NCBI GenBank assembly: GCA_033764055.1 | Contig: JANRJI010000110.1 | Span: 11,108 to 75,107, forward strand | Length of the DNA stretch: 64,000 nt | Direction: 5' to 3' | From: Ga0077555 sp033764055 | GTDB taxonomy: Bacteria > Pseudomonadota > Alphaproteobacteria > Rhizobiales > Hyphomicrobiaceae | Translations under genes and position numbers: made by a program | In this document: piece after piece, positions 17,177-26,259 of the stretch | How the letters are laid out: each line of letters begins with the position of its first letter | How positions within the stretch are numbered: the first letter of the stretch is position 1 | The notes under the pieces: model-generated | What the model was told of the DNA's origin: nothing | Database searches by the model: none | Seen by the model: only the letters and a program-made list of their open reading frames with translations

Positions 17177-17303
17177 GTGATCAAAATGAATGGTGCCGGA
17201 TGCGCTCATGCTTGCTACGGACAACAGGCGCGTTGCGCCGCGCGGAACACTACGGCGACTACTTCGGTCGCCCTTCAATCGCGATGGCCCCCCGATCTCC
17301 GCC

Positions 17304-17873
17304 ATGCCACAGCCTGAGCCGCCACCGACGGCCTTCGATGCCTCTCCGTTGATCGTTGCCGTGGCACGCGGCGATCGGGCGGCCTTCGCGCGCCTGTTCG
17401 AGCACTTCGCGCCCCGGATCAAGGCCATGCTGATGCGAACGGGGCTGGCCCCCCAGCGGGCCGAGGACCTCGCCCAGGAGACGATGCTGACCGTGTGGCG
17501 CAAAGCCCATCTCTACAACCCCGAAGGCGCCAGCGCGCCGGCGTGGATCTTCACCATCGCCCGGAACCGTCGCATAGACGTGCTGCGCCACGATCGCCTC
17601 GAGGCTGCGCCGGCCGGCGATGCGCTGCCGGATGCTACCGACGAGAGTCCGTTGCCCGATGTCGCCCTGGCATCTGCCGAGGACGCCGAGCGCTTGCGGC
17701 TCGCACTCGCCCGCCTTAGCGCCGAACAGCTGAAGGTCGTCACATTGAGCTTCTTCGAAAGCCGTCCCCATTCCGAAATTGCCGACATGCTCGGAATCCC
17801 CCTCGGAACAGTCAAGTCGCGCCTGCGCCTCGCCATGGGCCGGCTTCGCGATCTGCTGGGTGAAGCGCCATGA
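17304..17873 (+). CDS. ECF sigma factor paired with ChrR (RpoE/ECF11-like)
   Basis: 189 residues with sigma region 2 (about 27-95, including EDLAQETMLTVWRKA and the WIFTIARNRRIDVLRH helix) and region 4 (about 135-185, with SEIADMLGIPLGTVKSRLRLA as the helix-turn-helix). Its stop overlaps the start of chrR (ATGA), the classic sigma/anti-sigma pairing. In Rhodobacter and Caulobacter the homologous sigma is freed from ChrR by singlet oxygen or related stress and drives repair and lipid-modification genes. I prefer the ATG at 17304 (MPQPEPPP); an ATG at 17190 adds 38 residues without family character. Confidence 0.92.
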   Translation: MPQPEPPPTAFDASPLIVAVARGDRAAFARLFEHFAPRIKAMLMRTGLAPQRAEDLAQETMLTVWRKAHLYNPEGASAPAWIFTIARNRRIDVLRHDRLEAAPAGDALPDATDESPLPDVALASAEDAERLRLALARLSAEQLKVVTLSFFESRPHSEIADMLGIPLGTVKSRLRLAMGRLRDLLGEAP

Positions 17874-18517
17874 CAGTTCACCATCACCCGACCGACGAGA
17901 CCCTTGCTGCGCATGCGGCCGGAGCCCTCGATATCGGCCGCAGCCTCGTTGTCGAGGCGCATCTCGAGGCGTGTCCGCGCTGCCGGTGCTGGGTTGGCTC
18001 GCTGCATGCAGTCGGTGGCCTGATGCTCGCCGACATCAAGCCGATGGCATTATCTCCGGGGGCGCTCGACCGGACCCTGGCGGCGCTTCCCGCCCAAGTG
18101 CCGGTGCAGTCGCCGCCACGGCCCCGCGCCGCTACCGCCGAGGCGATCACCTTGCCACGCATTCTGGAAGGCCGACGGATAGGGGAGTGGAAGTGGCTGG
18201 GCCCGGGCATTCACCGGTGCGACATCGAGGTGCCGGATGCCGACGGCGCGAGGGTCTTCCTGCTGCGGGCGGCGCCGGGCACGCGGATGCCGCATCACAC
18301 TCATACGGGCAGCGAGTTGACGCTCGTCCTCTCCGGCGCGTTTGCCCACGAGGGCGGCACCTATCGCGCCGGTGATTTCGACGAGGCCGACGATGACGTC
18401 GAGCATCAACCGGTGGTGCGGCCAGGCGCGACCTGCGTCTGCCTGGTGGCCATGACCGGCGACCTTAGGCTCGTCGGCTGGCTCGGCCGGGTGCTGCAGC
18501 CGTTCGTGCGGATCTAA
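17870..18517 (+). CDS. chrR: ChrR-type zinc anti-sigma factor with cupin domain
   Basis: 215 residues in two domains. The N-terminal anti-sigma domain has H6, H31, C35 and C38, exactly the zinc ligand set known for Rhodobacter ChrR. The C-terminal cupin domain has PHHTHTGSE (141-149) and H179 as metal ligands; in ChrR this domain is needed to release the sigma factor in response to singlet oxygen or organic peroxide. It overlaps the sigma gene by four bases, ensuring matched synthesis. Binding of the sigma factor is inferred from these residues and context. It also begins the plus-strand arm of the lipid-modification locus. Confidence 0.94.
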   Translation: MTVHHHPTDETLAAHAAGALDIGRSLVVEAHLEACPRCRCWVGSLHAVGGLMLADIKPMALSPGALDRTLAALPAQVPVQSPPRPRAATAEAITLPRILEGRRIGEWKWLGPGIHRCDIEVPDADGARVFLLRAAPGTRMPHHTHTGSELTLVLSGAFAHEGGTYRAGDFDEADDDVEHQPVVRPGATCVCLVAMTGDLRLVGWLGRVLQPFVRI

Positions 18518-18545
18518 CGACTGCTAACAATCGGCGGAGAGCCCA

Positions 18546-19373
18546 ATGAGCCTCGGCTTTATGGCGTGGACGTTGCTTGGCCAATGGTTGGCGCTGGCAG
18601 CCGTGATGGGCGTTGCCTGGTTGGTCCAGCAGCGGACCGGCAACTCGGGCTGGGTCGATGTGGCGTGGACCTTCGGCGTCGGCGTTGCCGGAGCCGCGGG
18701 AGCGTTGGCCATGTCCGCCGGCGAGGCCTGGACAGAGCGCCAGCTGCTGGTCGCGGCCCTGGTGTCGCTGTGGGCACTGCGCCTCGGGTCGTACATTGTC
18801 GGTCGCTCGTTGCACGCCAGCGACGACCCGCGCTACGCCGAGCTGACCAAGACCTGGGGCGAGGCCGCGCCGCGCATGATGGCGGGCCTCCTGCAGGCTC
18901 AGGCCGTGGCCTCGCTGCCGCTTGTCCTGGCGGTCACAGTCGCCGCTCAACGGCCGGGAGCCGGCGTGACATGGGCCGACCTGCTCGGCGCCGCGCTGCT
19001 CGCCGTTGCCATTCTCGGCGAAGGCATCGCCGATCGCCAGCTAGCGGCCTTCAAGGCCGATCGGGCCAATTCTGGCCGCGTCTGCGATCGGGGCCTCTGG
19101 GGCTGGTCGCGTCATCCGAACTATTTCTTCCAATGGCTCGGATGGCTGGCCTACCCCGTCATGGCGATCGATCCGTCGGGCAGCTATGCGGTCGGTTGGC
19201 TGTCTCTGGGAGCGCCGGTGGCGATGTACTGGTACCTCGTGCACGTCTCGGGGATCCCTCCGCTCGAGGCGCACATGCTGCGCTCCCGGCCGGAGGCCTA
19301 CCGGTCCTATCAGGCCAGGACGAGCGCGTTCTTCCCGCTTCCCCCTGCAACCGAGCCGAGGCTCGCTCGATGA
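18546..19373 (+). CDS. DUF1295 multi-pass membrane protein
   Basis: A 275-residue integral membrane protein of the DUF1295 family, related to steroid 5-alpha-reductases and isoprenylcysteine methyltransferases. RGLWGWSRHPNYFFQWLGW near 180 and RPEAYRSYQARTSAFFPLPP near the C terminus are the family signatures; about seven hydrophobic segments are present. Members are thought to reduce or modify lipid chains using a nicotinamide cofactor, but the exact role is unknown. It starts 28 bases after chrR with GGAG upstream and overlaps the second Cfa-type gene by four bases, so it belongs to the ChrR operon. Confidence 0.88.
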   Translation: MSLGFMAWTLLGQWLALAAVMGVAWLVQQRTGNSGWVDVAWTFGVGVAGAAGALAMSAGEAWTERQLLVAALVSLWALRLGSYIVGRSLHASDDPRYAELTKTWGEAAPRMMAGLLQAQAVASLPLVLAVTVAAQRPGAGVTWADLLGAALLAVAILGEGIADRQLAAFKADRANSGRVCDRGLWGWSRHPNYFFQWLGWLAYPVMAIDPSGSYAVGWLSLGAPVAMYWYLVHVSGIPPLEAHMLRSRPEAYRSYQARTSAFFPLPPATEPRLAR

Positions 19374-20407
19374 CCTTGAAAGCCCTCGCAACCCGCACCA
19401 TCGAGCGTGCGCCGGTGCCGGATCCACTTACCCGTGTTGGTATCCGCGCGCTCGTTGCCCGCGCGAGCCGCGGCATCGCGGAATTCGGCGCGACGGCTGA
19501 GGCCTTCGCCGCCGGCATGACCGGTGCGCCCATCGCCCGGCATGCCGATGCAGCCAACATACAGCACTACGAGGTGCCATCCGATTTCTTCGGTCTCGTG
19601 CTCGGCCCGCAGCGCAAATACTCCTGCTGCCTGTACGAGGCTGATGCTGGAACGCTCGCCCAGGCGGAGGAGCTGGCTCTGCAGCGGACCGCGGCCAATG
19701 CCGGCCTCGCCGATGGCCAGTCGATCCTGGAGCTCGGCTGTGGCTGGGGCTCGCTGACGCTTTTGATGGCGCAGCGCTATCCGAGGGCCCACATCACTGC
19801 CATCTCGAACTCGCGCTCGCAACGAGCCTTCATCGAGGGCCGCGCGAGCACGCTCGGCCTGACCAACGTTCGCGTGCTCACGATCGACATGAACGACCTG
19901 GCGCAGCCCGGGACGTTCGACAGAGTCGTCTCGATCGAGATGTTCGAGCACATGGCGAACTGGCGCGAGCTTCTCGGCCGGATCGCCAGCTGGCTCGCGC
20001 CTGGCGGTCGCCTCCTGGTCCATGTCTTCGCGCACCGTAGCCACGCCTATCGCTTCGATGATGCCGACGCCGACGATTGGATAGCGCAGCACTTCTTCAC
20101 CGGTGGCATCATGCCGAGCCATCGGCTCATGCACCAGTTCGCCGACATTCTCGTGGTCGAGCGCGAGTGGCAGTGGAGCGGCACCCATTATGCGAGGACC
20201 GCGAACGATTGGCTCGCCAACCTCGACTGCAACGAGGCCGCCGCGCGCCGGGTGCTCCAGCCTGTCTACGGCGCAGACACCAGCCTCTGGCTCCGCCGGT
20301 GGCGACTTTTCTTTCTGGCGACCGCCGGGCTCTTCGGTCACCGCGACGGCACGGAGTGGGGCGTCAGCCAGTACATGATGCGACGACCCGAGGGTTCGGT
20401 CCGGTGA
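19370..20407 (+). CDS. Cfa-type SAM methyltransferase (second copy)
   Basis: 345 residues. QHYEVPSDFFGLVLGPQRKY leads into ILELGCGWGSLTLLMAQRYP (SAM motif GCGWG, 123-127) and VVSIEMFEHMANW, which marks the Cfa/SAM-methyltransferase family. It lacks the long N-terminal region of the first copy and is only distantly similar to it, closer to the shorter methylases found in ChrR regulons. Rhodopseudomonas palustris needs one SAM methylase (UfaM) for the monomethyl furan fatty acid and another (FufM) for the dimethyl form, so two copies here would fit either or both. The ATG at 19370 overlaps the DUF1295 stop. Confidence 0.9.
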   Translation: MTLKALATRTIERAPVPDPLTRVGIRALVARASRGIAEFGATAEAFAAGMTGAPIARHADAANIQHYEVPSDFFGLVLGPQRKYSCCLYEADAGTLAQAEELALQRTAANAGLADGQSILELGCGWGSLTLLMAQRYPRAHITAISNSRSQRAFIEGRASTLGLTNVRVLTIDMNDLAQPGTFDRVVSIEMFEHMANWRELLGRIASWLAPGGRLLVHVFAHRSHAYRFDDADADDWIAQHFFTGGIMPSHRLMHQFADILVVEREWQWSGTHYARTANDWLANLDCNEAAARRVLQPVYGADTSLWLRRWRLFFLATAGLFGHRDGTEWGVSQYMMRRPEGSVR

Positions 20408-20486
20408 GCTCGCATTGCCTTGTCTCGCGCCGGGGTCGAAGCCATAAAGGCCTCACCGTCTGCCGCCGCAAAAGGGAGAGAGTGGC

Positions 20487-23135
20487 ATGGAGACCGATGC
20501 CCCAAAGCCGATCCTGCTCAAGGATTACCGCCCCTCTCCCTACCTGATCGACACGGTCCATCTCGATATCGCCTTGCACCCGACCGAGACGCGCGTGCGC
20601 TCGCGGCTTGCCGTCCGGCCGAACCCGAAACGCGAAGGGCGCCGCGGCCCACTGGTGCTCGATGGCGAAGGATTGGTTCTGGACAGCGTACGGATCGACG
20701 GCCAGCCGCTGAGCGGCAAGGCGGCCGTCGCCAGCGAGGCGTCGCTCAGGCTGAGCGTACCGGCCGACGAGCCCTTCACGCTCGAGATCGAGACCCGCTG
20801 CAATCCGGAGGCCAACAAGGCGCTGTCTGGCCTCTACCTGTCGCGGGGCATCTACTGCACGCAGTGCGAGGCCCAGGGATTCAGGCGGATCACCTATTTC
20901 CTCGACCGGCCGGACGTCCTGTCGGTCTACACGACGCGGATCGAGGCCGACCCGTCGTCTGCGCCGGTACTGCTGTCGAACGGCAATCTTGTCGAGCGCG
21001 GCACGCTCGACAAGGGCAGCCGCCATTACGCCGTCTGGAAGGATCCGCATCCGAAGCCCTCCTATCTGTTCGCGCTCGTGGGCGGCAAGCTCGGTGCGAT
21101 CACCTCCACCTTCGAGACGGCGTCCGGGCGCAAGGTCGACCTCGCCATCTACGTCGAGCCCGGCAAGGAGGATCGGTGCGCCTGGGCCATGGATTGCCTG
21201 AAGCGCTCCATGCGTTGGGACGAGGAGCGTTTCGGCCGGGAGTACGACCTTGACGTTTTCAACATCGTCGCGGTGTCCGACTTCAACATGGGCGCGATGG
21301 AGAACAAGGGGCTCAACATCTTCAACGACCGCCTCGTGCTTGCCAGCTCGAAAACCGCCACCGATAACGATTATTTCAACATCGACCGCGTCATCGCCCA
21401 CGAGTACTTCCACAACTGGACCGGAAATCGCATCACTTGCCGCGACTGGTTCCAGCTCTGCCTGAAGGAGGGGCTGACGGTGTTCCGCGATCAGCTCTAC
21501 TCGGCCGACCACCGCTCGCCGGCTGTCCAGCGGATTTACGACGTGCGCATGCTGAAGGCGCGCCAGTTTCCCGAGGATGCGGGCCCCCTCGCCCATCCCG
21601 TGCGGCCCGACCGCTTCATCGAGATCAACAACTTCTATACGGCCACCGTCTACGAGAAGGGCGCCGAGCTCTGTCGCATGATTCACACGCTCCTGGGTGA
21701 GGCGCTGTTCCGCAAGGGGATGGATCTCTACTTCGAGCGCCACGACGGCGAGGCCGCGACGGTCGAGAATTTCGTCCAGTGCTTCGCCGATGCGAGCGGG
21801 CGCGACCTCGGCCAGTTCATGACGTGGTACGCGCAGGCCGGCACGCCCGGCCTCGTTTGCGACCTGAAATACAATCCGGGCAAGCGACTTGCCGAGCTGA
21901 CCGTCGAGCAGGTGCTCGCCCCCACGCCGGGCCAGCCGACCAAGAAGCCGCTGCACGTGCCGCTGGCCATCGGCCTGCTCGGTGGCAACGGCAACGACCT
22001 CCCGCTCGAGATGGCGGGTGGCGAGCGTCTGGCCAATGGCGTGCTCGAGGTGACGAAGCGCAAGGAGACGTTCCGGTTCGTCGATGTCCCCGCCCGGCCG
22101 GTCCCGTCGCTGTTGCGCGGCTTCTCGGCTCCGGTCAACCTCACTGTCGATCTCGTCGACGCGGATCTCGCCTTCCTGATGACGCACGACGCCGACGAGT
22201 TCAATCGGTGGCAGGCGAGCCAGGACTACGCCATGCGACTGCTCGTTGAGGGCGTGAAGGCGCTCGCCAAGGAGGGGCCGGCACCCGACCCGAAGGCGTT
22301 CATCGATGCGCTCGGCACGATCGTCGGCGACGACCGGCTCGAGCCGGCGTTCCGGGCCCAGGTCCTGGCCCTGCCGAGCGAGAGCGATGTCGCCCGAGTC
22401 ATCGCGAAGGACATCGACCCCGACGCCATCCATACAGTGAGGAAGACGCTCCGGCGTAAGATTGCGGCCCGTCTCGGCGACCGGCTGGAGGAGATCTACC
22501 AGCGCAATGCCGTCAAGGGCGCCTACGCCCCGGTTCCCGACCAGATCGGCCGCCGGGCACTGCGCAACGGAGCACTGACCCTTCTTATGGCACGGGCGAA
22601 GCCCGCGGATATTGCGCGCGCCGTGCGGCATTTCGAGTCGGCCTCGAACCTCACTGACGAGATCGCCGGCCTCGGCTCTCTGACCGACGCACGCGGGCCC
22701 GAGCGGGCTGCAGCCTTCGAGCGCTTCTACGAGCGCTGGAAGGACGACCACATCGTCATCGATCACTGGTTCGGCTACCAAGCCGCCTCATCGCTGACCG
22801 GCACGCTGGCGACCGTGAAGAGGCTGATGCGCCATCCGCTGATGTCGTTGCAGAACCCCAACAAGGTGCGCACCCTGATCGGCGCCTTCGCCGCCAACCC
22901 GACCGCGTTCAACCGTAAGGACGGCGCCGGCTATGCCTTCGTAGCCGATCGATGCCTCGAGATAGACCGGTTCAATCCCCAGATTGCGGCGCGCCTGATG
23001 ACGGCTTTTCGCAGTTGGCGCACGCTCGAGTCCGGTCGCCGCAAGCTCGCCGAGAGGACGCTGAAAGGCGTGGCCAGGGCGAAACCTCTGTCGCGCGACG
23101 CTTTCGAGATCGTGACCAAAATGCTCGACGCATGA
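20487..23135 (+). CDS. pepN: Aminopeptidase N
   Basis: An 882-residue M1 zinc aminopeptidase that trims N-terminal residues from peptides in the cytoplasm. GAMEN (269-273) is the exopeptidase motif; the zinc site is HEYFH (305-309) with the third ligand glutamate near 328 in KEGLT. The length and C-terminal DUF3458 helical region match the E. coli PepN group. AAGGGAGAGAG precedes the ATG. It stands alone, 79 bases after the lipid locus, and converges on the dehydrogenase gene. Confidence 0.96.
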   Translation: METDAPKPILLKDYRPSPYLIDTVHLDIALHPTETRVRSRLAVRPNPKREGRRGPLVLDGEGLVLDSVRIDGQPLSGKAAVASEASLRLSVPADEPFTLEIETRCNPEANKALSGLYLSRGIYCTQCEAQGFRRITYFLDRPDVLSVYTTRIEADPSSAPVLLSNGNLVERGTLDKGSRHYAVWKDPHPKPSYLFALVGGKLGAITSTFETASGRKVDLAIYVEPGKEDRCAWAMDCLKRSMRWDEERFGREYDLDVFNIVAVSDFNMGAMENKGLNIFNDRLVLASSKTATDNDYFNIDRVIAHEYFHNWTGNRITCRDWFQLCLKEGLTVFRDQLYSADHRSPAVQRIYDVRMLKARQFPEDAGPLAHPVRPDRFIEINNFYTATVYEKGAELCRMIHTLLGEALFRKGMDLYFERHDGEAATVENFVQCFADASGRDLGQFMTWYAQAGTPGLVCDLKYNPGKRLAELTVEQVLAPTPGQPTKKPLHVPLAIGLLGGNGNDLPLEMAGGERLANGVLEVTKRKETFRFVDVPARPVPSLLRGFSAPVNLTVDLVDADLAFLMTHDADEFNRWQASQDYAMRLLVEGVKALAKEGPAPDPKAFIDALGTIVGDDRLEPAFRAQVLALPSESDVARVIAKDIDPDAIHTVRKTLRRKIAARLGDRLEEIYQRNAVKGAYAPVPDQIGRRALRNGALTLLMARAKPADIARAVRHFESASNLTDEIAGLGSLTDARGPERAAAFERFYERWKDDHIVIDHWFGYQAASSLTGTLATVKRLMRHPLMSLQNPNKVRTLIGAFAANPTAFNRKDGAGYAFVADRCLEIDRFNPQIAARLMTAFRSWRTLESGRRKLAERTLKGVARAKPLSRDAFEIVTKMLDA

Positions 23136-23209
23136 CCTGTCACGCAGGCAAGCGGGCGCAAGGAGCGGCTCGCCCTGCCGGCTGAGGGCTCGGTGCCGAC
23201 CGCTCGCCG

Positions 23210-24217
23210 TCAGTCCATGTCCGGCGTGATGACGTTCTGCGGGCGGTTTGAGAGCAGCGCCGCCCGCATGGTCTCGGCCGCCTTCACGCGCGTGTCCCGA
23301 TCTGCCTGGGGCGAGTAGTAGGCGGCGTGCGGTGTCACCACGAGGCGGCCGAGCAGCCACGGCTCGCATGCGCGATAGGCGGCGAGGAGGCGAGGCACCG
23401 GCTCGACGGGTGGCTCGACCGGAACCACGTCGAGGCCGGCCGCCGCGAGATGGCGGCTTTTCAGGCTGTCATAGACCGCGTCGATGTCGACGATGGGCCC
23501 GCGCGCGGTGTTGACTAGGACGGCGTCCTGCCTGAGCTTGGCCAGCTCCGGGCGGCCGATCAGGCCACGCGTATCCCGCGTCAGCGGTGCATGGATCGAC
23601 AGCACGTCGGTCTGCTCGAGCAGACCGCCAAGCGTGCGCGCCCGCTCGACACCGATCGCGAGCTCTGATCCGTTGGGCAGGTTCGGATCGAAGAACATCA
23701 CCCGGAAGCCGAGCGCCTTCGCTCTCAGCGCCGCCGCGGTGCCGATCCGGCCGAGCCCGACGATGCCGAACGTCTGCACGCCGAGCCGGCGCACCAGCGG
23801 CCCCTTGAGCGGTCGCCACGGTGCCACCGGCGTTGCCCGCTGTGTGTCGTGATAGTGGATGATGCCGCGCCGCAGTGTCAGCGCCAGCGCAATGGCGTGA
23901 TCTGCAACCTCCGTCGTGCCGTAGTCCGGTACATTGCACACGATGATGTTGCGCTCGGCCGCTGCGGCCCGGTCGATGCGGTCGTAGCCGACGCCCATGC
24001 GCACGATGCACTTGAGCTTCGGGAAGCGCGCCATGTCCTCGCGGCTGACGAAGAAGCGCAGGATCATGAGGCCGTCCACCTCGGCGCAATCGGCCGCGTC
24101 GAGCTGAGACAGCGAGCCGACGCTCCGCCGCATCAGAGTGACGCCGCTGCCGAACACCTCACGCTCGACAGTTTCGTCTGGATACTGGTCCTCGGCATAA
24201 AGCACGGTCACTGACAT
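23210..24217 (-). CDS. D-isomer-specific 2-hydroxyacid dehydrogenase (CtBP/PGDH-like)
   Basis: 335 residues of the two-domain D-2-hydroxyacid dehydrogenase fold. The NAD-binding motif GIVGLGRIGTAAALRAKALG lies near the middle, with NTARGPIVD and TPHAAYYSP carrying the catalytic arginine and histidine blocks. It reduces a 2-keto acid or oxidises a D-2-hydroxyacid; the C-terminal-binding-protein subgroup in bacteria is mostly uncharacterised. The ATG at 24217 gives MSVTVLYAEDQ; the open frame extends 81 codons upstream without family similarity. Its neighbours give no hint of the substrate. Confidence 0.9.
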   Translation of the reverse strand: MSVTVLYAEDQYPDETVEREVFGSGVTLMRRSVGSLSQLDAADCAEVDGLMILRFFVSREDMARFPKLKCIVRMGVGYDRIDRAAAAERNIIVCNVPDYGTTEVADHAIALALTLRRGIIHYHDTQRATPVAPWRPLKGPLVRRLGVQTFGIVGLGRIGTAAALRAKALGFRVMFFDPNLPNGSELAIGVERARTLGGLLEQTDVLSIHAPLTRDTRGLIGRPELAKLRQDAVLVNTARGPIVDIDAVYDSLKSRHLAAAGLDVVPVEPPVEPVPRLLAAYRACEPWLLGRLVVTPHAAYYSPQADRDTRVKAAETMRAALLSNRPQNVITPDMD

Positions 24218-24320
24218 CGGCGCGTCTCCCACGAAGCTTCCGGCACGAACGTCAGCCAGCCTAACAAGGCAGCGGACCCTGCGCACGCGGCTCGAGCACT
24301 GCCGTGTCGCTCGTGAAGGA

Positions 24321-24896
24321 TCAGGGCTTTGCCGGCGCCACCGCCTTCGTCGCGCCATCGGTGGGCGGCTCGTCGCCGTCCTCGCGGGTCTCGTCGCTCT
24401 CGCTCCCGTGTCGCCGCCAGGGCCGCTCGCCTCTGGCCAGCCAATGCGCAAGCCTGGCACGCTCCTCGTCGGTCAGGCGCAACACCATCTGATCGAGAAG
24501 CTGTTGGGCCGCACCGCGGGCCTTCTGCTCGGCGGCGAGCTGCGCCGCGTGCGCATGCCTGTAGCGGTCGGGGTCGAACGGCCGCGCGACGAGCGCCGCC
24601 CTGACGTCGGCCCGAGCCTTGCGCAAGGCGGCACGGAAAGGCCTCAGCTCACGGCGGTGCTCCCGGGTCGTCTGCAGGATCTCGTGGCGGCGATCACCCG
24701 AAAGCGTGCGAGTAAATCCGAAGATGCTCGGCTGGAATGACGGCTCTGGCCAGCGGTGGTGGCGCCACGCCGCGGCGCCAATGGCGCCGACGACGACCAG
24801 ATTGAGGGCCAGCGACGCGATGAGGGCTACGCCCATCCATCGCGGCCACCGGCGCGGGGGCGCCTCGGCAATACCGGTTGCGCCGGTCTCGGTCAT
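24321..24896 (-). CDS. Spy/CpxP-like periplasmic metal-sensor or chaperone protein
   Basis: 191 residues. An N-terminal membrane anchor (about 20-42) is followed by a charged helical domain with FGFTRTLSGDRRHEILQTTR and RERAHAAQL-type helices, the pattern of the heavy-metal-resistance/Spy family whose members bind metal or unfolded periplasmic protein. The tail is acidic and hydrophilic. It overlaps the anti-sigma-like gene by four bases and is third in a four-part module with an ECF sigma factor and an EF-hand protein. A periplasmic sensing or damping role is inferred from that arrangement. Confidence 0.75.
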   Translation of the reverse strand: MTETGATGIAEAPPRRWPRWMGVALIASLALNLVVVGAIGAAAWRHHRWPEPSFQPSIFGFTRTLSGDRRHEILQTTREHRRELRPFRAALRKARADVRAALVARPFDPDRYRHAHAAQLAAEQKARGAAQQLLDQMVLRLTDEERARLAHWLARGERPWRRHGSESDETREDGDEPPTDGATKAVAPAKP

Positions 24897-25501
24897 AGCT
24901 GGTCCTCGTCGAGCACGCCGGCGATGCCGTCGATCTGCAGCGAGCCGAGCACCACGTCGGCGTCGCTGGCCCGGTCAGCGATGGACGCGAGGCTGAGTGC
25001 CCGGGTCGGGGCGAGATCAGTGAGGCCGATCGAGACGCCGACCAGCAGCGAGGCTGCGAGCGCCGCGGCCGCCTGCCAGAGCGAGGCGGCAGCGTGGACA
25101 GGGCGTGGTTGCAAGGGGCGCGAACGGGGTGCCGCGGAGAGCGGCGGCTTGCGGACCGGCAGTCGAATGACGCGGGCACTGGCGCCTTCCCCCTGGCTGT
25201 CGCGCGTCGCAGCCGCTCGCGGATGGGCGCGACGCTCGTGTGCTCCATTGCCGTCCACCGCAGCGGCGACGATCCGGTCGGCGAGGCTTGCGCTCCGCTG
25301 CACGTCGGCGCCGGGGGCGCAGCTCAGCAGCTGATCGAGCGCGCATGCCTCGGCGAGCATGCGACGCGCCTCCGGCAACGCCTCGATCAAGGCCTCGGCC
25401 ATATGGCGCCTGTCGGCCGGCCAGCGCGTCGGTTGCCCGCCAAAGGCGTCAAGCAGCGCTTCGAGATCCTGCAGCGTCATCGTCGTCTGGTTCCGGGTCA
25501 T
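24893..25501 (-). CDS. Putative single-span anti-sigma factor
   Basis: 202 residues. The N-terminal cytoplasmic part (1-135) contains TLQDLEALLDAFGGQPTRWP, which resembles uncharacterised proteins cotranscribed with ECF sigma factors. One transmembrane helix lies at about 145-165 (AAAALAASLLVGVSIGL), followed by a short periplasmic tail ending GVLDEDQL. It lacks the H-x3-C-x2-C zinc motif. Placement directly between the ECF sigma gene (41 bases) and the Spy-like gene (4-base overlap) supports an anti-sigma role by topology and context, not by a recognised domain. Confidence 0.6.
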   Translation of the reverse strand: MTRNQTTMTLQDLEALLDAFGGQPTRWPADRRHMAEALIEALPEARRMLAEACALDQLLSCAPGADVQRSASLADRIVAAAVDGNGAHERRAHPRAAATRDSQGEGASARVIRLPVRKPPLSAAPRSRPLQPRPVHAAASLWQAAAALAASLLVGVSIGLTDLAPTRALSLASIADRASDADVVLGSLQIDGIAGVLDEDQL

Positions 25502-25541
25502 GCCACTCCAAGGCGCGACCGCCTTGCCTCCTTCATCGTCG

Positions 25542-26162
25542 TCATACCGAGCCCTCGCCGTCCGGCAGCAGCTCCCGCCACTCGTCCTCGAGCGCGGCCT
25601 TCAGCGCCCGGCGCCCGCGCGCCAGCAGCGATTCGACCGCATCGTCCGAGATACCGAGCGTGGCCCCGACCTCGCTCTGGCTCAAGCCTTCGAAATGGAA
25701 CAGCGTCAGCGCCAGCCGCTGGCGGTCCGGCAGCCTCTGCAACGCTTGCGCCACACGGTCCGTCAGATGCTGCCGCTCCAAGCTATCGAGTTGCGAGGCG
25801 GGCTCGGCCTGCTCGGGAACCTCCTCGACGACCGTCAGGTGCCGGCCGGCCCGGACCCGGTCGATGCACAGGTTCGACACAACGCGGCGCAGCCAGGGCC
25901 GCAATCCGCCGGGCCCGAGCTCGATCCGGCTGGCATTGCGCCAGAGGCGAAGCATCGTCTCCTGCGCCACGTCCTCGGCCTCCGACTCCTCCCGCAGCAT
26001 GCGGCGGGCGATCCCGAGAACGGCCGGAAGGTGGCGATCAACGATGTCCCGCAGACCGAGTGCGTCGCCGCCAGCGAGCCGCGCCAGCGCCTTCGCGTCC
26101 TCGGCAGGTGGCTCGCCGGATGCCAGTGGTGGGTCGCCGGGGCGTGCCAACGCCGTCCTCAT
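25542..26162 (-). CDS. ECF sigma factor (metal or envelope stress module)
   Basis: 206 residues with region 2 (about 35-105, including AEDVAQETMLRLWRNA) and region 4 (about 135-192, with SQSEVGATLGISDDAVESLL as the helix-turn-helix). It is unrelated in context to the ChrR-linked factor, with a long N-terminal extension of about 30 residues. The downstream anti-sigma-like and Spy-like genes and the upstream EF-hand gene form a frequently seen alphaproteobacterial set, suggesting a response to metal or periplasmic stress. The promoter was not identified. Confidence 0.9.
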   Translation of the reverse strand: MRTALARPGDPPLASGEPPAEDAKALARLAGGDALGLRDIVDRHLPAVLGIARRMLREESEAEDVAQETMLRLWRNASRIELGPGGLRPWLRRVVSNLCIDRVRAGRHLTVVEEVPEQAEPASQLDSLERQHLTDRVAQALQRLPDRQRLALTLFHFEGLSQSEVGATLGISDDAVESLLARGRRALKAALEDEWRELLPDGEGSV

Positions 26163-26212
26163 CTCGAAGGCCCTCGCGGCCGATCGTGACAGTGTGCCGT
26201 ATTCGGGCCAGT

Positions 26213-26241
26213 CCGGCCACCCCGAGGAAAGGGTGGGCCGG
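26213..26241 (-). terminator. Hairpin after the EF-hand gene
   Basis: Arms 26213-26222 and 26231-26241 pair with a single bulged base, 19 bases downstream of the EF-hand stop on the minus strand and upstream of the sigma gene. No T-tract follows, so it may be a weak or Rho-assisted terminator, allowing partial readthrough into the sigma operon. Confidence 0.4.
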
Positions 26242-26259
26242 TCCTGTCCCGCTGGCGTC

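Noticed and set aside
20364..22781. Long minus-strand open frame of about 805 codons opposite pepN
   Set aside because: It mirrors pepN in a GC-rich genome and has no domains; pepN on the plus strand has clear catalytic motifs.
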